From Xylophilus sp. (GTDB lineage Bacteria > Pseudomonadota > Gammaproteobacteria > Burkholderiales > Burkholderiaceae_C), in the NCBI GenBank assembly GCA_009914555.1, contig WNDY01000011.1, forward strand, positions 30,221-94,220: 64,000 bases of DNA, given 5' to 3'. Position 1 is the first letter of the stretch; the number at the start of each line of letters is the position of its first letter. Shown in pieces: positions 1 through 9,854 of this stretch. The position numbers were made by a program, and so were the translations under genes. A model generated the notes under the pieces. The model saw nothing but the letters and a program-made list of their open reading frames with translations, had not been told where the DNA came from and did not search any database.

Positions 1-343
1 CATGCTGCCGCGCGACGAACTGATCCGCCTGTACCTCGGGGCCAGCGCGTTCATCTCGCTGTCGACCTTCGAGGGCTTCAATCTGTCGGCGGCCGAGGCG
101 GCGATGCTGGGCGTGCCGCTGCTGCTGTCCGACATCCCGGTGCACCGCGAGCTGTTCGGCGGCTACGCCTTCTTCGTGGGCGATGACGCCTGCGACCTCG
201 ACTGCCTGTCGCGCTACCTGAGCACGCACCAGCAGCTGCGCCCGGCCTGGTCGCATGCGCCGGACTGCCAGCCGGCGGCGGTGGCGAGCCGCTATCTCAT
301 GCTCGAGCGCGATGCCGCCGCCGCGTCGGGAGCACCGCTGTGA
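1..343 (+). CDS. Glycosyltransferase, C-terminal part (cut by window edge)
   Basis: The frame is open from the first base, so only about the last 113 residues are seen. The segment FISLSTFEGFNLSAAEAAMLGVP is the donor-nucleotide-binding region of a GT-B glycosyltransferase (family 1/4 type): an S-x-F-E-G-F-x-L/x-x-x-E-A loop followed by G-x-P. These enzymes transfer a sugar from a nucleotide-sugar to a lipid-linked glycan at the cytoplasmic membrane. Its stop overlaps the GTG start of the next gene (GTGA), so the two are translationally coupled and belong to the same polysaccharide operon. The exact acceptor and sugar cannot be read from this fragment. Confidence 0.8.
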   Translation, partial: MLPRDELIRLYLGASAFISLSTFEGFNLSAAEAAMLGVPLLLSDIPVHRELFGGYAFFVGDDACDLDCLSRYLSTHQQLRPAWSHAPDCQPAAVASRYLMLERDAAAASGAPL

Positions 344-1299
344 AGCCGCTGACGCTGCGCCGCCTGCGCCGCGTAATCGTCCTGGCGCTGCTCGGTGCCG
401 CCGCCGGCGCGGGCACGGCCCAGCCCGCCGCGCAGTGGGCCGCGCAGACCACGCCGCCGTTCGGCGTGATGGTGCACTACCTGCCTGACCGCCAGACGAT
501 CGCCGACATCGCCCGCTTCGACGTCGAAGCCTTCGTCGCGGCGCTGGCGGACATGCGCGCGTCCTACCTGATCCTGACGCTGGGCCAGAACAACGGCCAG
601 TACATCGCGCCCAACGCCGCGCTGGAAGCCCTGTGTCCCACCAGCGTGCGCGACCGGCCGCCGCGCGACCGGCCGCTGGAAATAGGCCAGGCGCTGCAGC
701 GCCGCGGCATGGCGCTGGTGCTGTACCTCCCATTCCGTGCGCTGCAGGCCGACGCTGCGCTGATGCGTTGCCTGGACGACGTGTCCGAGCAGGAGCCTCC
801 GCCGCAGCGCTTCATCCTCCACTGGTCCGCGGTGATCCGCGAATGGTCCGACCGCTACGGCAGGCTGGCGCAGGGCTGGTGGTTCGACGGCACCTACGAC
901 ACCCGGGGAATGTCGGACGGCGACTGGAGCGCGCTGTGCAGCGCCGCGCGCAGCGGCAACGCCGACCGCTGGCTCGCCTTCAACCCCGGCGAAGGCCCGC
1001 AGCGCTTCAGCCGCAGGGCCGCGCCCTGCCAGGACGTGATGGCCGGCGAGTTCCTTCAGCCGCCTGCCCGCCCGGCCGGGCAGGCCTCCGGCCTGGTCTT
1101 CCACGTGCTGACGCCGCTGGGCAGCTGGTGGGGGCGACCTTCGCCGCCGCGCTTCACCGCCGCGCAGATACGCGACTGGATCGCCGAAGCGAAGGCCCGC
1201 GGCGGCCTGTTCACGCTCGACCTGCCGCTGGACGCCGACTTCCGCTTCCTGCCCGCCCACGTCGCGCTGGTGCGCAGCGCCACGGCCCCGGGCTCCTGA
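340..1299 (+). CDS. Exported protein, possibly GH29-like glycoside hydrolase
   Basis: 319 residues, GTG start overlapping the upstream TGA. An N-terminal arginine-rich and hydrophobic stretch (LRRLRRVIVLALLGAAAG, then a GTAQP cleavage-like site) indicates a signal peptide. The body has features reminiscent of GH29 alpha-L-fucosidase-type TIM barrels: FGVMVHYLP near the start, YLILTLGQNNGQY in the middle and GWWFDGTYDTRG near residue 185, where GH29 enzymes carry W-F-D-G. The fit is partial and I would not assign a substrate. A secreted hydrolase encoded inside a polysaccharide cluster would normally trim or release the polymer. The family call is inference; the export signal is clear. Confidence 0.6.
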   Translation: MKPLTLRRLRRVIVLALLGAAAGAGTAQPAAQWAAQTTPPFGVMVHYLPDRQTIADIARFDVEAFVAALADMRASYLILTLGQNNGQYIAPNAALEALCPTSVRDRPPRDRPLEIGQALQRRGMALVLYLPFRALQADAALMRCLDDVSEQEPPPQRFILHWSAVIREWSDRYGRLAQGWWFDGTYDTRGMSDGDWSALCSAARSGNADRWLAFNPGEGPQRFSRRAAPCQDVMAGEFLQPPARPAGQASGLVFHVLTPLGSWWGRPSPPRFTAAQIRDWIAEAKARGGLFTLDLPLDADFRFLPAHVALVRSATAPGS

Positions 1300-1315
1300 C
1301 AACGCAGGCACCAAC

Positions 1316-2248
1316 ATGCACCCACCGATCACCTTCATCGTCGTCGAAGACCGCCAGAACCGCACGCTGGACCTGTGCCGCGCCTCCGCGGCGCGGGCCC
1401 AGGAGCAGCTGCTCGTGCTGACGGACGTGGACGCCGGCCCCGGCTACGAGCAGCTGTGCCGCGCCTACGTCCACCTGTCGAGCAACACGCCGGCGTTCGA
1501 GAAGATCTGCCTGCGCCGGTACTTCCTGCTGGCCGAATACCTCAGGCGCCACCCCGCGTGCAGGCAGTTCGTGCTCGTCGACAGCGACGTGCTGCTGTTC
1601 CGCGGCATCGGCACGCATGTGCGCCGGATCGCGGGCCGCTGCGATTTCGCCGGCTCCTACATCCGTCCCTCCGATGGCTGGAACCCGTGCCAGATCTCGC
1701 CGCACGTGAGCTACTGGACGGCGCAGGGGCTTGCACGCTTCGTCGCCTTCGTCCTCCAGACCTACGGCACGCCCGAAGGGATCGCCGGCCTGCGCGCGAT
1801 CGCCGACCGGTTCACCGCACGCGGCCTTCGCGGCGGCGTCTCCGACATGACGCTGCTCTACCTGTGGGCGAAGGCCAGCGGCAATGCGCTGCCGATCAAC
1901 CGCGTGTTCGAGGGCCGGGTGATCGACCACAACATCAACACCGCCGACAACCTTCGGCCGCGCGAGTTCCGCCTGCGCGGCGGCGCCAAGCGCATCGGCT
2001 TCGCCGACGGCCGGCCTTACCTGACCGGCTCGGTCGGCCAGAAGGTGGACGTGCTGGCACTGCACTTCCAGGGCAAGGCCAAGGTGGCGATGGCGCCGGC
2101 CCTGCACGGCCACGTGCACCTGGTCGCCTGGCTGACTTATGCCATGTACGCCGCGCGCAGGGCGAAGAACCTGGGCTACCGCGTCACAGCCGCGCTGCGC
2201 CGCATCGGCCGGGCCGGGCCGCTGGCCGACGCACCGGCCGCCGAATAG
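1316..2248 (+). CDS. Putative glycosyltransferase with DxD motif
   Basis: 310 residues. The N-terminus (PITFIVVEDRQNRTLDLC) starts a Rossmann-like strand and residues about 80-90 read FVLVDSDVLLFRGI, a DxD-type motif (DSD) flanked by hydrophobic residues, as in GT-A glycosyltransferases that bind the nucleotide-sugar through a divalent metal. Later VIDHNINTA and LALHFQGKAK supply the conserved His residues common in such families. It sits between the exported hydrolase-like protein and a flippase gene in the same orientation, so a role in building the repeat unit is likely. Donor and acceptor sugars are unknown. Confidence 0.65.
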   Translation: MHPPITFIVVEDRQNRTLDLCRASAARAQEQLLVLTDVDAGPGYEQLCRAYVHLSSNTPAFEKICLRRYFLLAEYLRRHPACRQFVLVDSDVLLFRGIGTHVRRIAGRCDFAGSYIRPSDGWNPCQISPHVSYWTAQGLARFVAFVLQTYGTPEGIAGLRAIADRFTARGLRGGVSDMTLLYLWAKASGNALPINRVFEGRVIDHNINTADNLRPREFRLRGGAKRIGFADGRPYLTGSVGQKVDVLALHFQGKAKVAMAPALHGHVHLVAWLTYAMYAARRAKNLGYRVTAALRRIGRAGPLADAPAAE

Positions 2249-2268
2249 CAGCAGCAGGCGCGCCGACC

Positions 2269-3576
2269 ATGCTCATCCCATCGCACGACCCATCGACCGT
2301 TCGGCGCACCGCGCCCGGCATGCAGGGCCTGGGCCGGCTGCCGCTGCGCGGGCTGGGCGCGCTGGCGTCGCGGCTCTACGTCTACCTGTCCGGTTTCGCG
2401 GCGGTGTTCCTGCTGGCCGCCACCATGACGCCGGCGCGCTTCGGCGAATACTCGCTCTACCAATCGGTGCTGGAGATGGCGCTGGTCGTGGCCACGCTGG
2501 GCAGCTCGCTGCTGTTTTCCCGGCAGGCGGCCGCCGGCATGCTGCGCGTGCGCCGGGGCGACCTGCAGCGCACGCTGGCCCTGGGCCTGCCGCTGACCAC
2601 GCTCCTGGCCGCAGCCCTGCTGGCGGCGCAGCGCCTGCCGGTGCCCGGATGGCCGTTCGCGCTGATCGTGTGCACGCTCGGCGTGTTCGCCTTCAATACC
2701 CTGCGCCTGGCCTACGACCGCGGACAGGGGCATGCGGGACTGCTCAACCTCGAGCCGGGCATCCGCGCGACCTTCCTGGTGCTGTGCGTGGGCGCCGCAG
2801 CCGTGCTCTGCGGCAGCAGCGGCGAAGGCGGTGGGCTCGGCGTGCCGTCGCTGCTGGCCGTCAACCTGCTCGGCATGCTGCTGGTGACCGCGGCCGTGGT
2901 GCCTTCCAGCCGGCCCGGCGGGCCGCCGCGCGGCCGGGCGGCGCTCGCGCTGGCGACCCAGGGCGGCGCCACCGTGTACTCGCTGCTGATGTTCCTGCTG
3001 CGTAAGTCCGACCTGCAGATCGTGGCCCTGCTGATGCCGCTGGGCTACGTGGGCGCCTTCAAGATCGCCTTCCTGCTGGCCGAGGCGCCTTCGCAGTTCG
3101 TGCAGGCTTTCCTCTACACCCGGACCCCAGCCATGCTGCAGGCCGATGCGCAGACGCTGGAGGCTTCGGCCTTCCCGCTGGCGCGCCAGTCCTTCCTGCT
3201 GGGCTGCGGCCTTTTCGCCATGCTGGCGGCGCTGATCACGCTGGCCGCGCCGCTGCTGCACGTGGGGCGCGAGGCGGTCGGGATCTTCCTGTGCCTTGCG
3301 CCCTACTTCCTGCTGCGGACCTACACGGTGCACCACGAGATGCTGCTGGCGCTGCGCACGCCGGTGGCCTCGCTCGGCCGCTGGGCGCTGGCGGAGGTGG
3401 CGGTCCGGCTGCTGTCCTACGGCGCCGTGGCCCTGCTCTTCCCCGGCAGGCCTCACTACGTCTTCTTCCTGGCCTGCGGCACCGACCTGGCCCTGTACGA
3501 GGTCCGCATGCGGCTCGCGTTCGGCATCTTCCCGATCACGCGGCTCACGCGCGGCGCATGGCAGAGGTTGCGATGA
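2269..3576 (+). CDS. Polysaccharide flippase (Wzx/MATE-like membrane protein)
   Basis: 435 residues from the ATG at 2269, chosen because it lies just after the upstream stop; the frame is open further upstream but overlaps the previous gene. The protein is strongly hydrophobic with about 10-12 predicted membrane segments (for example FAAVFLLAATM, LGLPLTTLLAAALLA, LLAVNLLGMLLVTAAVV), separated by short basic loops. The MTPARFGEYSLYQSVLEMA segment resembles the first cytoplasmic loop of Wzx-type oligosaccharide flippases, which move undecaprenyl-linked repeat units across the inner membrane. The gene ends in an ATGA overlap with the following glycosyltransferase. No polymerase (wzy) is recognisable in the window. 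Confidence 0.75.
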   Translation: MLIPSHDPSTVRRTAPGMQGLGRLPLRGLGALASRLYVYLSGFAAVFLLAATMTPARFGEYSLYQSVLEMALVVATLGSSLLFSRQAAAGMLRVRRGDLQRTLALGLPLTTLLAAALLAAQRLPVPGWPFALIVCTLGVFAFNTLRLAYDRGQGHAGLLNLEPGIRATFLVLCVGAAAVLCGSSGEGGGLGVPSLLAVNLLGMLLVTAAVVPSSRPGGPPRGRAALALATQGGATVYSLLMFLLRKSDLQIVALLMPLGYVGAFKIAFLLAEAPSQFVQAFLYTRTPAMLQADAQTLEASAFPLARQSFLLGCGLFAMLAALITLAAPLLHVGREAVGIFLCLAPYFLLRTYTVHHEMLLALRTPVASLGRWALAEVAVRLLSYGAVALLFPGRPHYVFFLACGTDLALYEVRMRLAFGIFPITRLTRGAWQRLR

Positions 3577-4820
3577 AAATTTTGCTGTACTCGATGAACT
3601 TCGCGCCCGAGCTGGCCGGCGTGGGCCGCTATTCGGGCGAGATGGCACAGTGGCTCAGCGCGCGGGGCCATGCGGTGCGCGTCGTCGCATCGCCGCCGTT
3701 CTTTCCCCGATGGAAGGTGTTCGACGGGTATTCGGGCCGGGCCTACCGCAAGTCGGACTGGCAGGGCATCCCGGTGTGGCGCGCACCCGTCTGGGTGCCG
3801 TCGCAGCCGCGCACGCTGGCCCGCATGGCGCACCTGCTGTCCTTCATGGTGTCGAGCGTCCCGCTGCTGCTGGCGCAGTTGCGCTGGCGGCCCGACGTGG
3901 TCCTCGTGGTCGAGCCGCCGCTGTTCTGCGCGCCGGCCGCGCTGCTTTTCTCGAAGGCGCTGCGCATCAAGTCCTGGCTGCACATCCAGGACTACGAGGT
4001 GGACGCGGCCTTCGGCCTGGGCCTGCTGCAGGGCGGGCGCATCCGGCGCATGGCCCTGGCGGTGGAGCGGTGGCTGCTCGGCCGCTTCGACCGGGTGTCC
4101 ACCCTGTCGGACGCGATGCTGCGCCGGGCCGAGGACAAGGGCGTGGCGCCGGTTCGGCTGGTGCGGTTTCCCAACTGGGTCGACGTGCGCGCCATCCGCC
4201 CGCGCCCGGCCGGCGCCCAGGGCCGCGGCGGCGTGGCCGACGACTACCGCGCCGAGCTGGGCATGCCGAGCGACGCCGTGGTCGTGCTCTATGCCGGCAG
4301 CCTCGGCAACAAGCAGGGCATGGAACTGCTGGTGCAGGCCGCCGGGCTGCTCGGCGAGACGGCCGGCATCCATTTCGTCATCTGCGGCAACGGGCCGGGC
4401 CGCGCGGCGCTGGTGGATGCCTGCAGCGCGCTGCGCCGCGTCCATTTCCTCGACCTGCAGCCGGCCGACCGGCTCGACGCGCTGCTGGGCATGGCCGACA
4501 TCCATGTGCTGCCGCAGCGGCACGATGCCGCCGACCTGGTGATGCCGTCCAAGCTCGCGGGCATGTTCGCCAGCGGCCGCGCGGTGGTCGCGACGGCCCG
4601 TCCCGGAACCGAGCTGGGCCGCGTGGTGGCCGGCCGCGGCATGGTGGTGCCGCCAGGCGACGCCCGGCTCCTCGCCGAGGCGATCGCGCAGCTCGCGACG
4701 TCACGGACACGCCGCGAGGCCCTGGGCGCGGCCGGCCGCGCCTATGCCGAGGCCGAGCTGGATCGCGATGCCATCCTCCACCGATTCGAGCATGAACTGC
4801 GGCGCTGCGTCGCAGGCTGA
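3573..4820 (+). CDS. Glycosyltransferase, WcaI-like (GT4)
   Basis: 415 residues, start overlapping the flippase stop as ATGA. The N-terminus MKILLYSMNFAPELAGVGRY with G-x-G-R-Y-S-G-E is the acceptor-side signature of GT4 enzymes such as the colanic-acid glycosyltransferase WcaI. The C-terminal Rossmann domain carries VLYAGSLGNKQGMELLVQAA and PSKLAGMFASGRAVVAT, the nucleotide-sugar binding E-x7-E-like region with Lys (PSK). The length matches WcaI-type proteins (about 400). It probably adds one sugar of the repeat unit on the cytoplasmic face. The specific gene symbol is withheld because WcaI-like proteins occur in many different pathways. Confidence 0.8.
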   Translation: MKILLYSMNFAPELAGVGRYSGEMAQWLSARGHAVRVVASPPFFPRWKVFDGYSGRAYRKSDWQGIPVWRAPVWVPSQPRTLARMAHLLSFMVSSVPLLLAQLRWRPDVVLVVEPPLFCAPAALLFSKALRIKSWLHIQDYEVDAAFGLGLLQGGRIRRMALAVERWLLGRFDRVSTLSDAMLRRAEDKGVAPVRLVRFPNWVDVRAIRPRPAGAQGRGGVADDYRAELGMPSDAVVVLYAGSLGNKQGMELLVQAAGLLGETAGIHFVICGNGPGRAALVDACSALRRVHFLDLQPADRLDALLGMADIHVLPQRHDAADLVMPSKLAGMFASGRAVVATARPGTELGRVVAGRGMVVPPGDARLLAEAIAQLATSRTRREALGAAGRAYAEAELDRDAILHRFEHELRRCVAG

Positions 4821-4834
4821 CACGGGCGACCACG

Positions 4835-5908
4835 ATGGACCCGGACGTGCATTCCCGCAAGATACTGGTCACCGGCGGCGCGGGCTTCATCGGCAGCCAT
4901 GCCTGCGTGGCGCTCATCGGCGCGGGCTACCTGCCGGTGGTGCTCGACAGCCTGGCCAACGGCAACATCCATGCGCTGCACCGCATCGCCGACATCACCG
5001 GCGTGGCGCCGGACCTGGTGCGCTGCGACATCCGCGATGCCGCAGCGCTGGCCGAACTGTTCAAGGCGCACCGGTTCGGCGGCGTGCTGCACCTGGCGGG
5101 GCTGAAGGCGGTCGGCGAAACGGTGGCCGATCCGCTCAGCTACTACGAAGTGAACATGGCCGGCACGCTCGCGCTGGTGCGGGCCATGGGCAACGCGGGC
5201 GTGCGCGCCCTGGTGTTCTCGTCGTCGGCCACGGTGTATGGCGCGAACGCCCGCTCGCCGATTCCGGAGGATGCGCCCTATGCCGCGGTCAACCCCTACG
5301 GCCGCACCAAGGCGATGGTCGAGACCATGCTCGCCGACCTGGTGCAGTCCGACGACCGCTGGCATGTCGCCTGCCTGCGCTTCTTCAATCCCGTGGGCGC
5401 GCACGAAAGCGGCCTGATCGGCGAGCATCCCCACGGCCGGCCGAACAACCTGATGCCCTACCTCTCGCAGGTGGCGATCGGTTCGCGCAGCCACCTCGTG
5501 GTGCACGGCACCGACTACGCCACGGCCGACGGCACGGGCGTGCGCGACTACGTGCATGTGATGGATGTGGCCGAGGGGCATGTCGCGGCGCTGCGCCATG
5601 TCGCGCGCGAACCCGGCATCCTCATGGTGAATCTGGGCACCGGGCGCGGCGCGTCGGTGCTGGAAGTGATCTCGTCCTTCGAACGTGCCAGCGGACGGTC
5701 CATCGCCGTCCATGTCGGCCCGCGCCGTCCCGGCGACGCACCCGCCTACTGGGCCGACGCGAGCCTGGCGGAGGCACGGCTCGGCTGGCGCGCGCGCAGG
5801 GGGCTGGACGAGATGTGCGTCGACAGCTGGCGCTGGCAGATGCGCAACCCCTGGGGATTCGATGGGTCCGCGCCCACGGCGCGCAACGCCGAGCCGTCCG
5901 CCCATTGA
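4835..5908 (+). CDS. galE: UDP-glucose 4-epimerase
   Basis: 357 residues, extended short-chain dehydrogenase. VTGGAGFIGSHACVALIGAG is the NAD-binding GxxGxxG motif, FSSSATVYG supplies the catalytic Ser/Thr region and YGRTK the YxxxK pair. HLAGLKAVGETVADPLSYYE and RFFNPVGAHESGLIGE are characteristic of GalE rather than other NDP-sugar epimerases. It interconverts UDP-glucose and UDP-galactose in the cytoplasm, supplying galactosyl units to the neighbouring glycosyltransferases. It could also act on the N-acetylated forms, which the sequence does not exclude. Confidence 0.92.
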   Translation: MDPDVHSRKILVTGGAGFIGSHACVALIGAGYLPVVLDSLANGNIHALHRIADITGVAPDLVRCDIRDAAALAELFKAHRFGGVLHLAGLKAVGETVADPLSYYEVNMAGTLALVRAMGNAGVRALVFSSSATVYGANARSPIPEDAPYAAVNPYGRTKAMVETMLADLVQSDDRWHVACLRFFNPVGAHESGLIGEHPHGRPNNLMPYLSQVAIGSRSHLVVHGTDYATADGTGVRDYVHVMDVAEGHVAALRHVAREPGILMVNLGTGRGASVLEVISSFERASGRSIAVHVGPRRPGDAPAYWADASLAEARLGWRARRGLDEMCVDSWRWQMRNPWGFDGSAPTARNAEPSAH

Positions 5909-5942
5909 CAGCAGAACGATCCAACTCGAAAGGCATGCCGCC

Positions 5943-6731
5943 ATGTCCACGCCACAGTCTCCATTCGCCGATCCGCCGCCGCCCAGCCACGCGCTGAGCT
6001 GGCGCCCCGACCACTTCGCCGGGATGCGCGCGTCCGCGGCATTGCCCTGGCCCCACTTCCTGACGGGCCAGGAGCATGCGCCGGTACGCGTGGTTCTGGT
6101 GGACGACGACGAATTCATGCGGCACGTGATCGCCCAGGAACTGCTGGCCGACGTGCGCATCCAGCTCCAGGCCCAGGCCGGCAGCGTGCGCGACGGGCGC
6201 CGCCTGCTGACCTCGCAGGAGTTCGACGTGCTCATGCTGGACCTGAACCTCAGCGACGGCAACGGCTTCGACCTGATCCGGGAGGCGCGCGAGCGGCACA
6301 GCTACTGCGAGATCATCGTGGTCACCTCGACGGAGGACGAAGCGCGCGTGCTGCATGCCTTCCGGCTCGGCGCCACCGGCTACCTGCTCAAGAACGCCTG
6401 GCTGCAGAGCTTCTCGCATGCCGTGCTGCAGGTGGTCAACGGCGGGGCGGCCATCACGCCCCGGCTGTCGCGCCGCCTGCTGGCGCGCATGAACCTCGAT
6501 ACCGACACCGTGCCGCAGCTGGAGGTTCCGCCGTACGAGGCCACGCTGACGACGCGCGAGCGCGAGGTGCTGCGCTGCGTGTCCAAGGGCTACGCGTCCA
6601 GGGAGATCAGCGAGCGCCTCGGCATCTCGGGGCAGACCGTCAACAGCCACATCAAGAACATCTACAAGAAGCTGCACGTGCGCTCCCGCGCCCAGGCGGT
6701 GAGCTTCGCGACGCAGACCGGCCAGCTCTGA
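5943..6731 (+). CDS. Response regulator, REC plus LuxR-type HTH
   Basis: 262 residues from the ATG at 5943. An unusual 45-residue Pro/Ser/Ala-rich N-terminal extension precedes the receiver domain (VRVVLVDDDEFMRHVI acidic pocket; phospho-acceptor Asp in VLMLDLNLSDGNGFDL; Thr/Ser in IVVTST; Lys in TGYLLKN). The C-terminal LuxR/GerE helix-turn-helix is LTTREREVLRCVSKGYASRE followed by NSHIKNIYKKLHVRSR. NarL/FixJ architecture suggests phosphorylation-dependent transcription control. No histidine kinase is encoded nearby, so the partner is unknown. Its position between galE and manC suggests it regulates the polysaccharide genes; that is inference. Confidence 0.88.
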   Translation: MSTPQSPFADPPPPSHALSWRPDHFAGMRASAALPWPHFLTGQEHAPVRVVLVDDDEFMRHVIAQELLADVRIQLQAQAGSVRDGRRLLTSQEFDVLMLDLNLSDGNGFDLIREARERHSYCEIIVVTSTEDEARVLHAFRLGATGYLLKNAWLQSFSHAVLQVVNGGAAITPRLSRRLLARMNLDTDTVPQLEVPPYEATLTTREREVLRCVSKGYASREISERLGISGQTVNSHIKNIYKKLHVRSRAQAVSFATQTGQL

Positions 6732-6787
6732 GGGCTTGCCATCCTCCACCTCCCTTTTTTTCCATCCTCTTCCAGATCGGACCTGCC

Positions 6788-8344
6788 ATGAACCTCCCGA
6801 CCATTCATCCCGTCGTGCTGTGCGGTGGTAGCGGCACGCGCCTTTGGCCCCTCTCGCGCAAGGCCCTGCCCAAGCAGTTCGCGCCGCTGATAGCGGGCAG
6901 AAGCCTGCTCCAGCTCACGCTGGAGCGGCTGCGCGGCCTGCATGGAGACATCACCTGCGTCTGCTCCGAGGACCACCGGTTCCTGGTGCGCGAAACGCTG
7001 GGCCTGGCGGGCGCCACCGGCCGCCAGCTCCTCGAACCGGTACCGCGCAACACGACGGCTGCCATGGCCGTGGCTGCGCTGAAGGCCGATGGCGGCGACC
7101 TGCTGCTTTTCGCGCCGGCCGACCACCACATTCCCGATGCCGGGTTGTTCGCCCGTACCGTGCGCAGCGGCGTGGATGCAGCCCTGGCCGGGCACATCGT
7201 CACCTTCGGCGTGACGCCGACCTTCGCGAGCACCGCTTATGGCTACATCGAGGCCGGCGCGCCCGCGGCCGACGGCGTCAGCTGCGCCGTGGCCCGCTTC
7301 ATCGAGAAGCCGGCGGCCGACCTGGCCGCGGCGCTGGTGGCGCATGGCGGGTACTGCTGGAACGCCGGCATCTTCCTGGTGCGCGCCGCCACGCTGCTGG
7401 AGGCCCTGGAGGCGCATGCGCCCGACATCCTGCGGGCCTGCGAACAGGCCGTGGCCGCCGGCTCCACCGACGACAGCTTTCATCGCCTCGAAGCCGAATC
7501 CTTCCAGGCCTGCCGCAGCGACAGCATCGACTACGCCGTGCTCGAGAAGCACCAGGACATCGCGATGGTGCGCTACGAAGGCGCCTGGAGCGACGTCGGC
7601 AGCTGGAACGCCGTGGCCACCCTGCATGCCGAAGACAACGCCGGCAACCGTCTGAGCGGCAAGGCCAGCATCCTGGGTGCGCGCGGCACCTTCATCCACG
7701 CGCCCCACCGGCCGGTGGTGGCGCTGGGCACCGAGGATCTGATCATCGTCGACACGCCCGACGCGGTGCTGGTGGCAGGCGCCGGCTGCGCCGAACAGGT
7801 GGCCGACGTGGTACGCATGCTGGCGCGCGAGGGCTGCGCCGAGGCGACCGAACACCGGCGCGTGGTGCGCCCCTGGGGCGCCTACGACATCATCGACATC
7901 GGCGAGCGCTTCCAGGTCAAGCGCCTCACGGTCAAGCCCGGCGGCAAGCTGTCGCTGCAGATGCACCACCACCGCGCCGAGCACTGGGTCGTGGTGCAGG
8001 GCACGGCTCGGGCCACCTGCGACGGGCAGGTCAGCCTCGTGCGGGAGAACGAATCGATCTACCTGCCCTCGGGCGCGGTCCACCGGCTGGAGAACCCGGG
8101 AAAGACCACGCTGGAGGTCATCGAGGTGCAGACCGGCGGCTACCTCGGCGAGGACGACATCGTGCGCTTCGACGACACCTATGACCGCATCACCACCCGG
8201 GCCGCCGCCCCGGCGCCCCCTGCGGCCGGCATCGAGGCAGGCAAGGCGGACCCCTCCCGCCCGCGCGAGGCTGCCGCATCGCCCGCCGGCGCGCGCGCCG
8301 CCGCCATGCCCTGGCCCGCGCTGTCCGGCGAGTTCCGCGTCTAG
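6788..8344 (+). CDS. manC: Mannose-1-phosphate guanylyltransferase / mannose-6-phosphate isomerase
   Basis: 518 residues, bifunctional type II (AlgA/ManC) enzyme. The pyrophosphorylase signature is VLCGGSGTRLWPLSRKALPK at the N-terminus, with FIEKP and YCWNAGIFL downstream. The C-terminal isomerase/cupin domain has GGKLSLQMHHHRAEHWVVVQ with the metal-binding His residues. It makes GDP-mannose from mannose-6-phosphate via mannose-1-phosphate or fructose-6-phosphate. The last about 45 residues are an Ala/Pro-rich tail beyond the usual ~475 residue length. The gene lies 10 bases upstream of gmd, which uses its product. Confidence 0.93.
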   Translation: MNLPTIHPVVLCGGSGTRLWPLSRKALPKQFAPLIAGRSLLQLTLERLRGLHGDITCVCSEDHRFLVRETLGLAGATGRQLLEPVPRNTTAAMAVAALKADGGDLLLFAPADHHIPDAGLFARTVRSGVDAALAGHIVTFGVTPTFASTAYGYIEAGAPAADGVSCAVARFIEKPAADLAAALVAHGGYCWNAGIFLVRAATLLEALEAHAPDILRACEQAVAAGSTDDSFHRLEAESFQACRSDSIDYAVLEKHQDIAMVRYEGAWSDVGSWNAVATLHAEDNAGNRLSGKASILGARGTFIHAPHRPVVALGTEDLIIVDTPDAVLVAGAGCAEQVADVVRMLAREGCAEATEHRRVVRPWGAYDIIDIGERFQVKRLTVKPGGKLSLQMHHHRAEHWVVVQGTARATCDGQVSLVRENESIYLPSGAVHRLENPGKTTLEVIEVQTGGYLGEDDIVRFDDTYDRITTRAAAPAPPAAGIEAGKADPSRPREAAASPAGARAAAMPWPALSGEFRV

Positions 8345-9394
<1,050 letters not shown>

Positions 9395-9458
9395 GCACGG
9401 CGCCCCTGCGCGCCACGGGCGGCCGTGCCATTGCATGCATCGGCCACGCGTATTGGAC

Positions 9459-9467
9459 TGGTACAAT
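9459..9467 (+). promoter_or_regulatory. Extended -10 promoter element upstream of the 53-residue gene
   Basis: TGGTACAAT fits the extended -10 pattern TGnTATAAT with one mismatch, with no convincing -35. It sits 65 nt after gmd and would start transcription near 9474, directly before a hairpin. Confidence 0.4.
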
Positions 9468-9476
9468 GCCCGGCTG

Positions 9477-9511
9477 TTTCCCCCGGATCAATTCCGGGGG
9501 AAATTCTTTTC
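9477..9511 (+). terminator. Intrinsic terminator-like hairpin
   Basis: Perfect 11-bp stem TTTCCCCCGGA / TCCGGGGGAAA (9477-9487 and 9493-9503) with loop TCAAT, followed by TTCTTTTC. It can end transcription of the polysaccharide operon 83-110 nt after gmd. Because a promoter-like -10 lies just before it, it could also act as a leader attenuator for the next gene. Confidence 0.7.
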
Positions 9512-9621
9512 GGATCAGCGGATTGGGCACCGGGAAACGTTCCCATCGCCCGCTCCCAACCCACCCCTTTTGTTTTTCGTGCCGTGCTCTGCCGGCACCC
9601 AACCGGATCCACGGAGCCACC

Positions 9622-9783
9622 ATGGGCAACAAACTCGTCACCGAAGCCGATCGCAAGTTCACCCCGCCGCTGCCCGGCGCCATCCGTCCGAAGCTCGGCG
9701 GCGGCCAGAGGGTCAGCCTGGAGCGCGGCGTCGCCACGCGCAGCAAGAAGAACCCGGGCAAGCGCCCCAGCAAGGGCGGCTGA
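9622..9783 (+). CDS. Conserved small basic protein, function unknown
   Basis: 53 residues starting MGNKLVTEADRKFTPPLPGA and ending in a Lys/Arg/Gly-rich tail (RSKKNPGKRPSKGG). The ATG follows ACGGAGCCACC, a plausible ribosome-binding site. There is no signal peptide or membrane segment; the Pro/Gly/Lys composition suggests an unstructured nucleic-acid or ribosome-associated protein, but this is inference. It has its own 5' leader with an extended -10 and a hairpin, and is followed by a strong terminator, so it is a monocistronic unit. I do not recognise a named family. Confidence 0.7.
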   Translation: MGNKLVTEADRKFTPPLPGAIRPKLGGGQRVSLERGVATRSKKNPGKRPSKGG

Positions 9784-9814
9784 CAGCCCCGGGCTTCCTC
9801 ACTGAAGCCACACC

Positions 9815-9854
9815 GAAGCCCGCAGGGTTCACGCCCTGCGGGCTTCGTGCTTTT
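9815..9854 (+). terminator. Intrinsic terminator
   Basis: 13-bp perfect stem GAAGCCCGCAGGG / CCCTGCGGGCTTC (9815-9827 and 9834-9846), loop TTCACG, tail GTGCTTTT. It ends the small-protein transcript and abuts the stop codon of the convergent pseudouridine synthase. Confidence 0.85.
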
